This document shows, in pieces, positions 39,475-48,930 of a stretch of 64,000 nucleotides of DNA; the stretch's first letter is position 1; each line of letters opens with the position of its first letter. The stretch spans positions 1-64,000 of the forward strand of contig NZ_ADAQ01000006.1 in assembly GCF_000176515.1 (NCBI RefSeq), in the 5' to 3' direction. A program made the translations under genes and the position numbers. The notes beneath the pieces were generated by a model, which worked only from the letters and a program-made list of their open reading frames with translations, made no database searches and had not been told where the DNA came from. Origin of the DNA: Grimontia hollisae CIP 101886. Its GTDB lineage: Bacteria > Pseudomonadota > Gammaproteobacteria > Enterobacterales > Vibrionaceae.

Positions 39475-40848
39475 TTAAATCACCCGGGAAAACTGCTGCT
39501 GGCGTGCCCTGTCACGCAGGTAGGTGTCAAAGCACATGCAAATGTTGCGGATCAGCAGGCGCCCTTTCAACGTCACCTGAAGGGTATCGTTATCTACCAT
39601 CACAAGGCCATCATCAATAAAGCACTGCAGCAATTGCAGATCTTCTGCAAAATAGGTGTCAAAGTTGATATCGAACGCTTGCTCAATGGCGCGCTTGTTG
39701 AGCGTGAAATTACAGATAAGTGACTTAATCACTTCACGGCGAAGCAGATCATCACCGTCCAGCATCACCCCTTTCCAAAGCGCATGACGTTGCTCGTCGA
39801 CCTGGTGATAGTACTTTTTCAGCGCTTTCTGGTTCTGGGCGTAGCAGTCACCAATCATAGAAATTGCCGACACACCGAGGCCCAACAAATCGCAATCGCC
39901 CTGAGTGGTGTACCCCTGGAAGTTGCGGTGCAGAACACCTTCACGTTGCGCGACAGCCAGTTCATCATCTGGCAGGGCGAAGTGATCCATACCAATAAAC
40001 TGGTAGCCTGCATCTGTCAGGGTATTGATGGTCTGCTCCAGCATCGCCAGCTTTTCCTGTGGCGATGGCAGATTTGCCTCTTTGATCTTGCGCTGCGCAG
40101 CAAAAAGCTGAGGCAGGTGAGCATAGTTAAATACGGACAAACGGCCCGGCTGCATAGTCAGCACCTGCTCCAGCGTTTTGGCAAAGGTCTCACTGTTTTG
40201 GTGCGGGAGGCCATAAATCAAATCCAGGTTGGTAGAGCGGAAACCAAGCGCTTTGGCACGCATCACCATCGCCTTAATGAATGCCTCGTCCTGTTCGCGG
40301 TTTACTGCTTTTTGTACTGTCTTGTCAAAATCCTGTACACCGATACTCAGGCGGTTGAAACCCTCACTGCGCAGGTGGTCCAGCATATCGAGTTCCATTT
40401 CACGCGGGTCGACTTCGATACTGATTTCGGCATCAGCATTCAGGCGGAATTCTTCACGTAGCAGGGACATCAGGCGGGAGATTTGCGCTTTGCTCAGGAA
40501 AGTGGGTGTCCCGCCGCCCCAATGCAGCTGGGTGACATTTCTGTCACGCAGCAGGTAGGCACGCTGGCGGATCTCCAACTCCAACGCATCAAGGTATTGA
40601 TCGGCCTTGTGTGCATGCCGGGTGATCACCTTATTGCAACCACAATAGTAGCAAAGGGTGTGGCAAAACGGGATGTGTACATACAGTGACAGGTTGCGGT
40701 CTGGATACTGGGCACATGCCATGTCAAACTCAGCCGCGGTAAAGACCTCATGGAATTCCAGTGCGGTGGGGTAAGAGGTATAGCGTGGCCCTGAATAGTT
40801 ATACTTCTCAATCAGAGCCTGATCCCAGATAATTTGCTGCTTAGACAT
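39475..40848 (-). CDS. hemN: oxygen-independent coproporphyrinogen III oxidase
   Basis: 457 residues from the ATG at 40848 (E. coli HemN has the same length); the longer ORF from 40905 adds unlikely residues. A radical-SAM protein that decarboxylates coproporphyrinogen III in anaerobic haem synthesis. The cluster motif CHTLCYYCGC (about 62-71; Cys-x3-Cys-x2-Cys-x-Cys) and the GGGTPTFL motif are intact. Upstream genes on the same strand are DUF2489 and yihI. Confidence 0.97.
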   Translation of the reverse strand: MSKQQIIWDQALIEKYNYSGPRYTSYPTALEFHEVFTAAEFDMACAQYPDRNLSLYVHIPFCHTLCYYCGCNKVITRHAHKADQYLDALELEIRQRAYLLRDRNVTQLHWGGGTPTFLSKAQISRLMSLLREEFRLNADAEISIEVDPREMELDMLDHLRSEGFNRLSIGVQDFDKTVQKAVNREQDEAFIKAMVMRAKALGFRSTNLDLIYGLPHQNSETFAKTLEQVLTMQPGRLSVFNYAHLPQLFAAQRKIKEANLPSPQEKLAMLEQTINTLTDAGYQFIGMDHFALPDDELAVAQREGVLHRNFQGYTTQGDCDLLGLGVSAISMIGDCYAQNQKALKKYYHQVDEQRHALWKGVMLDGDDLLRREVIKSLICNFTLNKRAIEQAFDINFDTYFAEDLQLLQCFIDDGLVMVDNDTLQVTLKGRLLIRNICMCFDTYLRDRARQQQFSRVI

Positions 40849-40981
40849 GTGTGTTCCCGCCAAAATAAACAACCGGACGATGATAGCAATGTAATACTGC
40901 CACACTCTCCGGCTGCTAAGAATGATTCCCGCACAATAAGCGGGAAAAGTGTTGGTCTGATCTTACCCTAAACCTGAATGC

Positions 40982-41479
40982 TCAGCTCGACAGGGTATGT
41001 ACCGGTGTCATTTTGGCACCGGTAAACGCGAGGATTTCCTCAAGCTCAGTATGAATAGCCTGCTGTAAACGGGCTTCTGCCTTCAGGCGCTCCATGTCAT
41101 GGCGCATGCGCTCGCGCTTCTCGATTTTCTTACGATCGTCGCCGCGCGGCATGTCTTTTACCACATTATAGAGCTCATACAGCGCCGGGAAGCGCTCTGG
41201 AAATTCCACTCGCTTTTCTCCCTGCAGGTGATCCATAATCATATAGAGGCGAATAGCGGCCTCTGACAGGTCACACTGCGCTTGCAGGGTTGCCATGGCA
41301 ATGACATCAACACTTTCAATGATCTTCTCGTTGCGTTGTTTAATCGCCGTCTCCATCGCCTTTTCCTGCATATTGGTTTGCTGACGAAGCTTCGACAACA
41401 ACCAGCCAGCGTACACTGCAAGTCCAAGAATAATCGCAACACCGAGTGCTACAACACCGGTAGGAAGAGTCTCCAACAC
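40982..41479 (-). CDS. DUF2489 membrane-anchored protein
   Basis: 165 residues. One N-terminal membrane helix (about 8-28), then a basic/acidic helical region with a strongly charged stretch (about 118-135, alternating Lys, Arg and Glu). The start is a GTG at 41479, 0 bp after yihI; a TTG at 41476 has better spacing to AGGAG and may be the true start. Function unknown. It is conserved next to yihI in vibrios. Confidence 0.82.
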   Translation of the reverse strand: MLETLPTGVVALGVAIILGLAVYAGWLLSKLRQQTNMQEKAMETAIKQRNEKIIESVDVIAMATLQAQCDLSEAAIRLYMIMDHLQGEKRVEFPERFPALYELYNVVKDMPRGDDRKKIEKRERMRHDMERLKAEARLQQAIHTELEEILAFTGAKMTPVHTLSS

Positions 41480-42022
41480 TTACTCCTGTTCAAATTTGAG
41501 GTTTTCAAACTCCGCCAGCAGATCGTCATCGCCACGGCGCTTGTTTTTCTTCGGGGCTTCTTCTTCCGGCTCGTCCTCGTCAAGCAGGCCAAGCTGTTTC
41601 ATCAGCACCTCAATGCGGTCCAGCTTCTCATCAACATACTGTTGTAGACCGGCACCAAGGCTTTCCCCATTCTCAATACGGTCCAGAAGCACATTCAGTT
41701 GTGCATCATTTTCCAACATCTCCAACTCTTGCTCTGCACTCAGGCGACGGGCCTTTTTGCCTTCCGCTGATTTCGGGTGTGGCTTGGCCTCTACCACCAG
41801 CGGAACCGGCTTTTTACTGCCAAGACGAGGATCGCGCTGGGCCTGCGCCTGGCGCTGTTGTGCGGTTTTACCCTCAGAATGGCGTGAACCGGCTTTCAGC
41901 CCTTTGTGTTTGTTCTTGCGCTTGCGGGCCAGCGCGGCAATGTCTTCTTTGCTCAGCGCTTTTTCTTTGTATTGTGCTGGACCTTCAGAGCCAACTTTGC
42001 GGGCTTTTTTCTTGCGGGTCAT
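41480..42022 (-). CDS. yihI: Der GTPase-activating protein YihI
   Basis: 180 residues. Basic N-terminal part (RKKKARKVG, many Lys/Arg/Gln) and acidic C-terminal part with LLDEDEPEEEAPKK, the composition of YihI. YihI stimulates GTP hydrolysis by Der (EngA), slowing 50S assembly. It overlaps the methyltransferase stop by 4 bp and abuts DUF2489. Confidence 0.92.
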   Translation of the reverse strand: MTRKKKARKVGSEGPAQYKEKALSKEDIAALARKRKNKHKGLKAGSRHSEGKTAQQRQAQAQRDPRLGSKKPVPLVVEAKPHPKSAEGKKARRLSAEQELEMLENDAQLNVLLDRIENGESLGAGLQQYVDEKLDRIEVLMKQLGLLDEDEPEEEAPKKNKRRGDDDLLAEFENLKFEQE

Positions 42023-42666
42023 TCGTTTTTCTTCCTCAGTAAAATTACGTCGTTACCAACAAAGTCCACGTCAAGACCATCACGTTCGGCCAAAAAGCAG
42101 AACGTTTCGCGACTGAAAAAACTCACGTGGGTTGGGTCATTTTTGTAATGCCAACGCGTAAATGCATCGGCATCGATAACAAGCTTGGTCATGATGGCTA
42201 ACCAGCCTCTCGGCCTGACCAGGCCCAGTAGTTGTCTCCATTCCCTGTGAGGCAAGTAAAAGTGTTCAATCGCTTCGGTGCAGGTAACAAAGTCATAGGT
42301 CCTTTCCAGCACTCCGTCGTCCGGAAAGAAATACGGATCGTAGATCGCCATTTCATGACCGGCATCCCGCAGCATGGCTGCCAGTGCGGGGCCGGGGCCA
42401 CATCCAAAGTCTAACCCCTGCAAAGAGGCGTCACCGAGTTTTTCACCAAGCGGCGTCGCGATACGGCTCAGGAAGTGTCGGTAACCTGGGTCGTCCACCA
42501 CATTGTCATGCTGATTATAAATCGCCTTCTCTTCTTCGGCAGATAACAGGCTTGCAGGGTCAGCAAAGACCAGTGAGCAACGCTGGCAACGGAAGTAACG
42601 GCGGCGTTTATCCTGCTCGAAATCAGCGATATCTGCTGATCCACAAAGAGGGCACTCAAGGGACAT
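42019..42666 (-). CDS. class I SAM-dependent methyltransferase with N-terminal zinc ribbon
   Basis: 215 residues. An N-terminal zinc ribbon (CPLCGSADIADF and CQRCS, Cys about 5, 8, 25, 28) precedes a Rossmann methyltransferase domain with GLDFGCGPG (about 84-92) and a TEAIEHF motif. The substrate is unknown; the ribbon recalls SAM enzymes acting on small or cell-surface substrates. It overlaps yihI by 4 bp, and its ATG lies only about 50 bp after the terminator of the csr RNA, so a promoter must be within or near that terminator. Confidence 0.85.
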   Translation of the reverse strand: MSLECPLCGSADIADFEQDKRRRYFRCQRCSLVFADPASLLSAEEEKAIYNQHDNVVDDPGYRHFLSRIATPLGEKLGDASLQGLDFGCGPGPALAAMLRDAGHEMAIYDPYFFPDDGVLERTYDFVTCTEAIEHFYLPHREWRQLLGLVRPRGWLAIMTKLVIDADAFTRWHYKNDPTHVSFFSRETFCFLAERDGLDVDFVGNDVILLRKKNE

Positions 42667-42717
42667 GGGGAGTTCTACACCAAATTGAATGGCGGAAATG
42701 TAGCAGAAAGTTGAATA

Positions 42718-43078
42718 AGAAAAAAGCGACAGGCAAAACCTGTCGCTCTATAGCGTTCTAATGAACGGATTTACCGTTTTCATCCCTAACAGTAACACCA
42801 CTTCCCGGTGAACAAAGGTCCGTTTGTGCCTGGGCGTCCTGCCGTTTTTATTTGAGCGTTTAACTCGTAACGTCCTGTCGTCATCACCATCCTGGTGTGT
42901 GTCCTGACTTCCTTCCTGAAGATGGTCCATACTCGTGTGAATCCTTCACACAATACGTCTTCCTGACGATATAACTTCCTGGTTACCAAGGCTTATTCCA
43001 GCCAAACTCCGTTTGAATCCTGCCGCAGCCCTGCGTCATCGTCCTGATGGTCCTTTTCCCTGTCATTCTCCTGCTGAC
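42718..43078 (-). ncRNA. csrC: CsrB/CsrC-type regulatory RNA (CsrA sponge)
   Basis: A minus-strand transcript of about 360 nt. It starts after a -10 TATACT (43085-43090) and ends at a strong terminator, AGCGACAGG-TTTT-CCTGTCGCT plus T run (42718-42748). Between these lie about 20 GGA triplets, of which about ten are CAGGA and three AAGGA, many in hairpin loops; this is the mark of RNAs that titrate CsrA. Position supports it: in E. coli csrC lies between yihA (engB) and yihI, and here it lies between engB/cytochrome c4 and the yihI operon. No ORF with homology overlaps. Exact ends need mapping. Confidence 0.9.
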
Positions 43079-43274
43079 AGAATTAAGTATACGCTTTCAC
43101 CGGGTTCAAAACAGGCTGCTATTCACAATTTAAACAGATCATCGCCACACAAAACATTTATCTTATTGAAAAATAAGAGTAAAAACAAAAATCCAGCAAA
43201 TTTTTCATCCACTGTCTGTGAGCGCAATGGTCGAACGCTTACAAAAGGGATAGGAGAAATAGCGAACCCGAAAC

Positions 43275-43303
43275 GAAAAAAGGCAGCCAACGCTACCTTT
43301 TTA
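43275..43303 (-). terminator. terminator after cytochrome c4 gene
   Basis: Minus strand: GGTAGC-GTTG-GCTGCC followed by TTTTTT (one G-U pair), 40 bp after the cytochrome c4 stop and upstream of the csr RNA promoter. Confidence 0.8.
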
Positions 43304-43342
43304 TACACTTGCGGGATGCATTTTCTATTGCACAACCTGCTG

Positions 43343-43960
43343 TTAGTGTAGGCCACCCACATATTTAGAAATCGCATCGATTTCTTTATCAGACAGTTTG
43401 GCTGCCACAATACGCATCATGCCATTGAGATCATTGTTACGCTGACCATCACGAAATGCCGTCAACTGTGTCTTCACGTAATCAGCATGTTGACCAGAAA
43501 TTTTAGGGAAACCTGACAGCGAAGTGCCGTTTCCACGCGGGCCATGACATGCTACACAGGCTGCAATGCCTCTCTCTTGGTTTCCAGCTAGGTAAAGCTC
43601 TTCGCCTATTTCGATAGCAGATTCTGGTGTAGAACCTGGTTTTGCTGTCTGAGATGCGTAAAACGCTGCCAAATCAGCCATGTCCTGCTCCGAAAGTGCA
43701 GCCACCATACCTGCCATTATCGCGTTGTTCCGTCCCTGTTCACCACCAGTGGTCATACCCAGCTTGAACTCTTTAAGCTGTTTTAGAAGGTATTTTTCAT
43801 GTTGGCCTGCCAGGGTTGGGTTGGCGGGAATGACGCTGTTACCGTCTGCACCGTGACATGCGGCACAAGTAGCTGATTTGGCTTTACCTGCTTCTGCATT
43901 GCCTTGAGCAAAGGCAGTAAAGCTCGCGAATAAAGTGAGTAGTAGCGCTAATCTCTTCAT
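43343..43960 (-). CDS. dihaem cytochrome c4
   Basis: 205 residues from the ATG at 43960, the start that gives a clean signal peptide (about 1-20, ending FAQ); the ORF extension to 44032 is unlikely. Two CxxCH haem sites, CAACH (about 33-37) and CVACH (about 133-137), each with a downstream Met ligand, define a cytochrome c4. It carries electrons in the periplasm, commonly to a cbb3 oxidase. It is divergent from engB. Confidence 0.96.
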   Translation of the reverse strand: MKRLALLLTLFASFTAFAQGNAEAGKAKSATCAACHGADGNSVIPANPTLAGQHEKYLLKQLKEFKLGMTTGGEQGRNNAIMAGMVAALSEQDMADLAAFYASQTAKPGSTPESAIEIGEELYLAGNQERGIAACVACHGPRGNGTSLSGFPKISGQHADYVKTQLTAFRDGQRNNDLNGMMRIVAAKLSDKEIDAISKYVGGLH

Positions 43961-44109
43961 GACATTCCATTTATAATTATCAAGCTTCCAATACCACGAT
44001 GCCCACGCCATCATGATACAATCGTCGAGCAAAAACCGAGCACGGTCATTTTACACAATTTCACATAAAAGTAATCAGTCGACTACATAAAGTCGAGACG
44101 GAGTTAACA

Positions 44110-44763
44110 GTGAATCCTTCACTCAACTATCGAAAGACCCACTTTATTACCAGTGCCCCAGATATCCGGCATTTACCACCAGATACCGGAATCGAAGTCG
44201 CATTTGCAGGTCGCTCCAATGCAGGTAAATCTAGTTCAATTAACCGGCTTTGTGATCAAAAAAACCTGGTTAAAACCAGTAAAACGCCGGGGCGCACACA
44301 ATTGATCAACTTGTTTAAAGTGGACGAAGGTTGTCACATCGTTGACCTGCCAGGTTACGGTTATGCGCAAGTGCCTCTGGAAATGAAGAAAAAATGGCAA
44401 AAATCACTCGGTGAGTATTTACAAAAACGTGATCAACTCAAAGGTCTGGTGGTACTGATGGATATCCGCCATCCACTCAAAGAGCTGGATCAGGATTTAA
44501 TTTTCTGGGCGGTGGATTGCAACCTGCCAGTGCTGGCACTGCTGACCAAATGCGACAAGCTGAAAAGCGGGGCACGGAAAGCGGAGCTGTTGAAGGTGCG
44601 TGAAGCAGCAAAAGATTTCGGCGGCGATGTAGAGGTTGAGCTGTTCTCTTCACTCAAAGGCATCGGCGTCGACAAACTCCGTCAGAAGCTGGATTCCTGG
44701 TATCATCCAGCGCTGCCTGTTATCGAAGATACCCAAGACAACAGCGTACAAGACAATCAATAA
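44110..44763 (+). CDS. engB: ribosome biogenesis GTPase EngB (YihA)
   Basis: 217 residues. G1 GRSNAGKSS (about 34-42), G2 TPGRTQ, G3 DLPGYGYAQ and G4 TKCD are present. EngB (YsxC) is an essential GTPase for 50S subunit assembly. GGAG lies about 9 bp upstream of a GTG-like start at 44110, which begins [11 protein letters not shown]. The gene is convergent with the minus-strand sRNA candidates and polA. Confidence 0.97.
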   Translation: MNPSLNYRKTHFITSAPDIRHLPPDTGIEVAFAGRSNAGKSSSINRLCDQKNLVKTSKTPGRTQLINLFKVDEGCHIVDLPGYGYAQVPLEMKKKWQKSLGEYLQKRDQLKGLVVLMDIRHPLKELDQDLIFWAVDCNLPVLALLTKCDKLKSGARKAELLKVREAAKDFGGDVEVELFSSLKGIGVDKLRQKLDSWYHPALPVIEDTQDNSVQDNQ

Positions 44764-44769
44764 CCTTGT

Positions 44770-44885
44770 AAAAATAAAGACCCCACCATGTAGGTGGGGT
44801 AACGGGAGAGAAATAGGAGGTTTTTTAATCGTTATAGAGTTAGTGTCAGCGAATTTCTCCCACCCTGCAAGTTCCCACACTGAAA
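44770..44885 (-). ncRNA. candidate small RNA ending beside engB
   Basis: On the minus strand a -10 TATAAT (44892-44897) is followed about 105 bp later by hairpin ACCCCACC-TACAT-GGTGGGGT (44780-44800) and CTTTATTTTT. The T-rich tail is only on this strand, so the hairpin serves a minus transcript and not engB. The body is mostly unpaired and includes AACCTCCTA (44815-44823), an anti-Shine-Dalgarno-like seed. The -35 is weak and the T tract is interrupted, so this is a prediction. Confidence 0.45.
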
Positions 44886-45063
44886 ACCATCATTATATTT
44901 GCCTGAAGTAACCGTCAGCCAGAGTTATTACTCGTTCAAAATATTGATTTTCTTTATGTTTAAAAAACATTCATGAGACTTATTTTTCATAAAGAAAAAT
45001 GAAATATGCGATATGTTTTTAAGCACCACTATTTTTGGAATTGAATTACAGAATGAGTGAGAT

Positions 45064-45165
45064 AAAAAAGACCGGAATGAGATCTCAATCCGGTCAGAAA
45101 GAATGTGGGGGGAGCCTGTCGTAAGGTGCAATACAGCCCCCTAGCACATCAAGAACAAGAAGCAG
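45064..45165 (-). ncRNA. candidate small RNA downstream of spf
   Basis: Minus strand: a perfect extended -10 TGATATTATAAT (TATAAT at 45171-45176), a body of about 100 nt, and a strong terminator GACCGGA-ATGAGATCTCA-TCCGGTC with a TTTTTT tail (45064-45096). An internal hairpin pairs GGGGG and CTGT with ACAG and CCCCC, with a small bulge. No ORF is seen. It lies about 150 bp downstream of Spot 42, with its own promoter. I recall a second sRNA gene beside spf in an Aliivibrio species; homology is untested. Confidence 0.6.
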
Positions 45166-45318
45166 TGGTCATTATAATATCAATCTCACCAAATTAAAGT
45201 AATTACTCTAAAATGATGTAATGAAAATAGTCCTCATAGACAATACAAACTCAATATACTGTATTGACTGGATTTAATTGAAATACTCAAGACGTAAGCG
45301 AGTGTAGAAAAATCCCAA

Positions 45319-45427
45319 TAAAAAATGCCCCGGCCAACAATTGTCAACCGGGGCTGCTGAATCAGCTAAATCCAATAACGTGAAACAAAAGGTCTGAAAG
45401 ATAGAACATCTTACCTCTGTACCCTAC
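45319..45427 (-). ncRNA. spf: Spot 42 RNA
   Basis: Minus strand, 109 nt, the same length as E. coli Spot 42. The 5' half is nearly identical to the E. coli RNA (GTAGGGTACAGAGGTAAGAT at 45408-45427 onward, then the CTATCTTTCAGACCTTTT region), and the 3' terminator has the same GCCCCGG/CCGGGGC form with a T run. It lies downstream of polA on the same strand, as in E. coli. Spot 42 acts with Hfq on carbon-catabolite mRNAs such as galK. Confidence 0.98.
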
Positions 45428-45538
45428 GACTGTAACTGTATATCAAATGATCGATGAAGAAAACCCCTTACGTAGTTTTTTTTCATGAATTTATAAAAAT
45501 GAACATTCTATATACGCATACAGTTTCACTTTAGGGAT

Positions 45539-45568
45539 AAAAAAGCCTGTGAATACAGGCTTTTTTTT
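45539..45568 (-). terminator. terminator after polA
   Basis: AAAAAAGCCTGTGAATACAGGCTTTTTTTT: symmetric stem GCCTGT/ACAGGC, 50 bp downstream of the polA stop and upstream of the Spot 42 promoter. Confidence 0.92.
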
Positions 45569-45617
45569 CTCTGAAATATAAGTATCCCTGTGGGGAAATC
45601 CCTTTAACCAGCCAGAT

Positions 45618-48413
45618 TTAATGGGCCTGGTCCCAGTTTGCCCCACTTCCGGAGTCTGCAACCAATGGCACGTCAAGTAATGCCGCTGACTCCATCAGCT
45701 TACACACCTGTTGCTCTACCTCTGCCAAATGTTCGGTATCCACTTCCAACACCAGTTCATCATGTACCTGCATGATCAACGCAACACGGCCTTCTGGCTG
45801 TTGCTGTATCCACGCATCCACCAAAATCATGGCGCGCTTGATGATATCTGCAGCCGTCCCTTGCATCGGCGCATTAATGGCCGCACGCTCGGCACCTTTA
45901 CGGCGCATCGCGTTACTGGATTTGATTTCCGGCAGGTGCAGGCGACGGCCAAAGATAGTTTCAACGTATCCCTGTTCAGCAGCCTGGAGACGGGTGTTCT
46001 CCATATACTGGCGTACACCCGGGTAGCGCTCGAAGTAGCGATCCATATATTGTTGCGCTTCACCACGCGGAATGCCCAGTTGTTTTGCCAAGCCAAACGC
46101 ACTCATGCCGTAAATCAGGCCAAAGTTGATGGCTTTGGCTCGGCGGCGCATTTCCGGGGTGACATCACTGATATCAATGCCCATTACTTCTGCCGCTGTC
46201 GCCGCGTGGATATCCTTGCCGTGGCGGAAAGCGTCAATCAGGGCTTCATCGCCGGACAGGTGCGCCATGATACGCAGTTCAATTTGCGAATAGTCGACAG
46301 CCAGAATGGTTTTCCCCGCAGGCGCAATAAAGGCCTGACGGATGCGGCGCCCTTCCTCATTACGGATGGGGATATTCTGCAAGTTGGGATCCGTTGATGA
46401 TAGACGACCGGTTGCTGTCACCGCCTGATGATAGGAGGTGTGTACACGGCCGGTAGCCGGTTTGACCATCTTTGGTAGTTTATCGGTGTACGTGGATTTC
46501 AGCTTCGCCAGGCCACGGTATTCCAAAATGCGTTTTGGCAGTGGATAATCAAGTGCCAATTCCTGAAGCACTTCTTCATTGGTGGATGGTGTCCCGGATG
46601 GCGTCTTTTTGACAACAGGTAGGCCCATCTTTTCAAACAAAATCGCCTGAAGCTGTTTCGGTGAGCTTAGGTTGAACTCCTCCCCGGCCAACTCAAACAC
46701 TTCTTTTTCAAGCGTATCCAAACGCACCGCGATTTCCTGGGATTGCTTAGCCAGCATTTCAGCGCTGATCAACACACCATGACGTTCCATGCGTGAAAGC
46801 ACTGGCACCAGCGGCATTTCATATTGCTCGAAAATGACTTTCAGTTTCTCGTCATTGTTGAGTTGTGCCATCAAGGCATTGTGCAAACGCAGCGTCACAT
46901 CCGCATCTTCTGCCGCGTAAGGGGCAGCCTGATCCAGCTCAATCTGGTTGAAAGTCAGCTGCTTTTTGCCCTTGCCGGCAATCTCTTCAAAGCTGATGCA
47001 CTGGTGTTGCAGGTAGCGAAGCGCCAGGCTGTCCATATCATGCTTCCCGGCTACACTGTTGAACACATAGGATTCCAGCATGGTGTCATAAGCAATACCG
47101 CGCATCGCGATGTCATAACGGGCCAATACACTTGCATCATATTTCAGATTCTGACCGACTTTCAGCGCACCGGCATCTTCCAGCCACAGTTTCATTTCTG
47201 CCAGTACCCAATCACGGTCGAGTTGTTTTGGTGCATCCAGGTAGTCGTGGGCCAGAGGCAGGTAAGCCGCCTCACCTTCTGCAACCGCAAAAGAGATACC
47301 GACCAGGTTGGCTTCCATATAATCCAGGCTGTCAGTTTCAGTATCAAACGCTACCACATCCGCGTTTTTCAGCTTTTCCATCCAGCGCTGGAACGCCTCT
47401 TCAGTCAGAATAGTGTCGTACTGGCTGCGGTCGATTATCGCCGCCTTAAACACCACCTCCGCATTTTCGGCGGATTTTGTTGCTGTTGTACCAGAAGCCG
47501 CTTTTTCTGACAGGGCTGTCACACCGGCACCGCCATTTTGCGCTTCGGCCAGCCAGCGTTTGAAATTCAGCTCGGTGAACAGCGCCACCAATTTTTCATT
47601 GTCCGGTTCACGGTTGGTCAGCTCTTCCGGTTTGAATGGCAGCTCGCAATCCAGCTTGATGGTGGCCAGCTGGTAAGAGAGATAGGCGTTTTCTTTATTC
47701 TCTTCGAGCTTCTTGGCCATGGTTTTTGAACCACGGAAACCAAGATCAGCAATCTTGTCGAGATTGGCGTAGATGTCATCAAGGCCACCGATGCCAGCAA
47801 TCAGGGCAGTGGCCGTTTTCTCTCCTACACCCGGTACGCCCGGGATGTTATCCACTTTGTCGCCCATCAGCGCCAGATAATCGATGATGTGCTCAGGCCC
47901 AAAACCGTATTTGTCGTGCACACCCTGTGGGGTCATGATGACATTGGTCATGGTGTTGATCAGGGTGATGTTGTCATCTACCAGCTGCGCCATGTCCTTG
48001 TCACCAGTGCTGATAAGGATAGGCATACCGGCTTTCGACCCCTGCACAGCAAGGGTACCAATCACATCGTCGGCCTCAACCCCTTCGATCACCAGCATGG
48101 GGAAACCCATGGCTTCAATGATCTCGTGCAGCGGTGCAATCTGGCTGCGCAAGTCATCCGGCATGGGTGGGCGGTGCGCTTTGTATTCCGCATACATGTC
48201 ATCGCGGAATGTTTTACCTTTGGCATCAAAAATGACCGCCACGTGCGATTGCGGGTATTGCTTCACCAAGCTGCGCAGCATGTTGACCACGCCGTAAACC
48301 GCCCCGGTAGGTTCGCCCTTGGCATTGGTCAAGTTGGGAGAAGCGTGGTACGCGCGGTAAAGATACGAAGAGCCGTCGACCAGGATCAACGGGTTATCAG
48401 GAGTCGTCGCCAT
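45618..48413 (-). CDS. polA: DNA polymerase I
   Basis: 931 residues from the ATG at 48413, giving the family start [20 protein letters not shown]; the extension to 48521 is not homologous. 5'-nuclease domain (about 1-290), 3'-5' exonuclease domain (about 325-520, AFDTETDSL), and polymerase domain with [33 protein letters not shown] and [11 protein letters not shown]. Functions in Okazaki-fragment maturation and repair. The region upstream (48414-48930) has an oriC-like site cluster. Confidence 0.98.
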   Translation of the reverse strand: MATTPDNPLILVDGSSYLYRAYHASPNLTNAKGEPTGAVYGVVNMLRSLVKQYPQSHVAVIFDAKGKTFRDDMYAEYKAHRPPMPDDLRSQIAPLHEIIEAMGFPMLVIEGVEADDVIGTLAVQGSKAGMPILISTGDKDMAQLVDDNITLINTMTNVIMTPQGVHDKYGFGPEHIIDYLALMGDKVDNIPGVPGVGEKTATALIAGIGGLDDIYANLDKIADLGFRGSKTMAKKLEENKENAYLSYQLATIKLDCELPFKPEELTNREPDNEKLVALFTELNFKRWLAEAQNGGAGVTALSEKAASGTTATKSAENAEVVFKAAIIDRSQYDTILTEEAFQRWMEKLKNADVVAFDTETDSLDYMEANLVGISFAVAEGEAAYLPLAHDYLDAPKQLDRDWVLAEMKLWLEDAGALKVGQNLKYDASVLARYDIAMRGIAYDTMLESYVFNSVAGKHDMDSLALRYLQHQCISFEEIAGKGKKQLTFNQIELDQAAPYAAEDADVTLRLHNALMAQLNNDEKLKVIFEQYEMPLVPVLSRMERHGVLISAEMLAKQSQEIAVRLDTLEKEVFELAGEEFNLSSPKQLQAILFEKMGLPVVKKTPSGTPSTNEEVLQELALDYPLPKRILEYRGLAKLKSTYTDKLPKMVKPATGRVHTSYHQAVTATGRLSSTDPNLQNIPIRNEEGRRIRQAFIAPAGKTILAVDYSQIELRIMAHLSGDEALIDAFRHGKDIHAATAAEVMGIDISDVTPEMRRRAKAINFGLIYGMSAFGLAKQLGIPRGEAQQYMDRYFERYPGVRQYMENTRLQAAEQGYVETIFGRRLHLPEIKSSNAMRRKGAERAAINAPMQGTAADIIKRAMILVDAWIQQQPEGRVALIMQVHDELVLEVDTEHLAEVEQQVCKLMESAALLDVPLVADSGSGANWDQAH

Positions 48414-48570
48414 AACGTTATAAGCTAACCGGTAAATGATTGATGGGTTAGGATGCCATGACTTCCCGAAACTGTTAACCCGAGATTTCAAGGCAGAGGA
48501 CAGAAAGACCAAGATAAACACTTGGGTTTTATTTCCCTTTCAACTGCTTTCTGCTCTCCCTTAAATACCT

Positions 48571-48828
48571 TGTGAATAAACCTCATACATAAGGTATTAC
48601 GCCAACATCGTTGTGGATAAGTTTGTTGGTATTTATTTTTACTGCTGTAAGTCGGTTTCAATACGCTCTCGAAAAAATAAATTAATTCCTTTAAATTTAT
48701 ATATTTAAACCTAAGTCATTGATCATGATCAGGATCGATCGTTGATCATCGACTGTGGAAAAAGAAATTCATCTATTGATCGCGTTATCCAGAACAATTA
48801 TTAGATGCTGATGTGTGAGGATGTGATC
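48571..48828. other. cluster of DnaA boxes and GATC sites between polA and elbB
   Basis: Three DnaA-box matches, all in minus orientation: TGTGAATAA (48571-48579), TGTGGATAA (48612-48620) and TGTGGAAAA (48754-48762); plus TTATCCAGA (48785-48793, one mismatch). Seven GATC sites fall between 48721 and 48828, five within 27 bp. An AT-rich tract lies at 48670-48710. The 517-bp region also holds the promoters of polA and elbB. This mimics a replication origin or a DnaA-titration or reactivation locus, but no origin-linked genes (mnmG, mioC, dnaA) are nearby. Confidence 0.55.
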
Positions 48829-48930
48829 AGGTTAGATTCAAATCACTCCCTGTTTGTACATAAACTAACCGGGAACAAACCAACAAGCAGTAAAGCAACT
48901 GCCTGCAAAATGATTGATGAGGGCGCAGTT

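Noticed and set aside
42786-43351. Several short frames in the csr RNA region
   Set aside because: The region has the GGA-motif layout, promoter and terminator of a non-coding RNA; the frames lack ribosome sites and domains.
44780-44800. Terminator of engB on the plus strand
   Set aside because: No T run follows the hairpin on the plus strand; the T-rich side is on the minus strand, which supports a minus transcript.
46824-47510. A 228-codon plus-strand open frame within polA
   Set aside because: Antisense shadow of polA; no homology or start signal.
48719-48749. crtS-like site or RctB iterons in the GATC cluster
   Set aside because: TTGATCAT repeats recall RctB 12-mers, but the known V. 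cholerae crtS locus is elsewhere and I cannot confirm the motif without a model.
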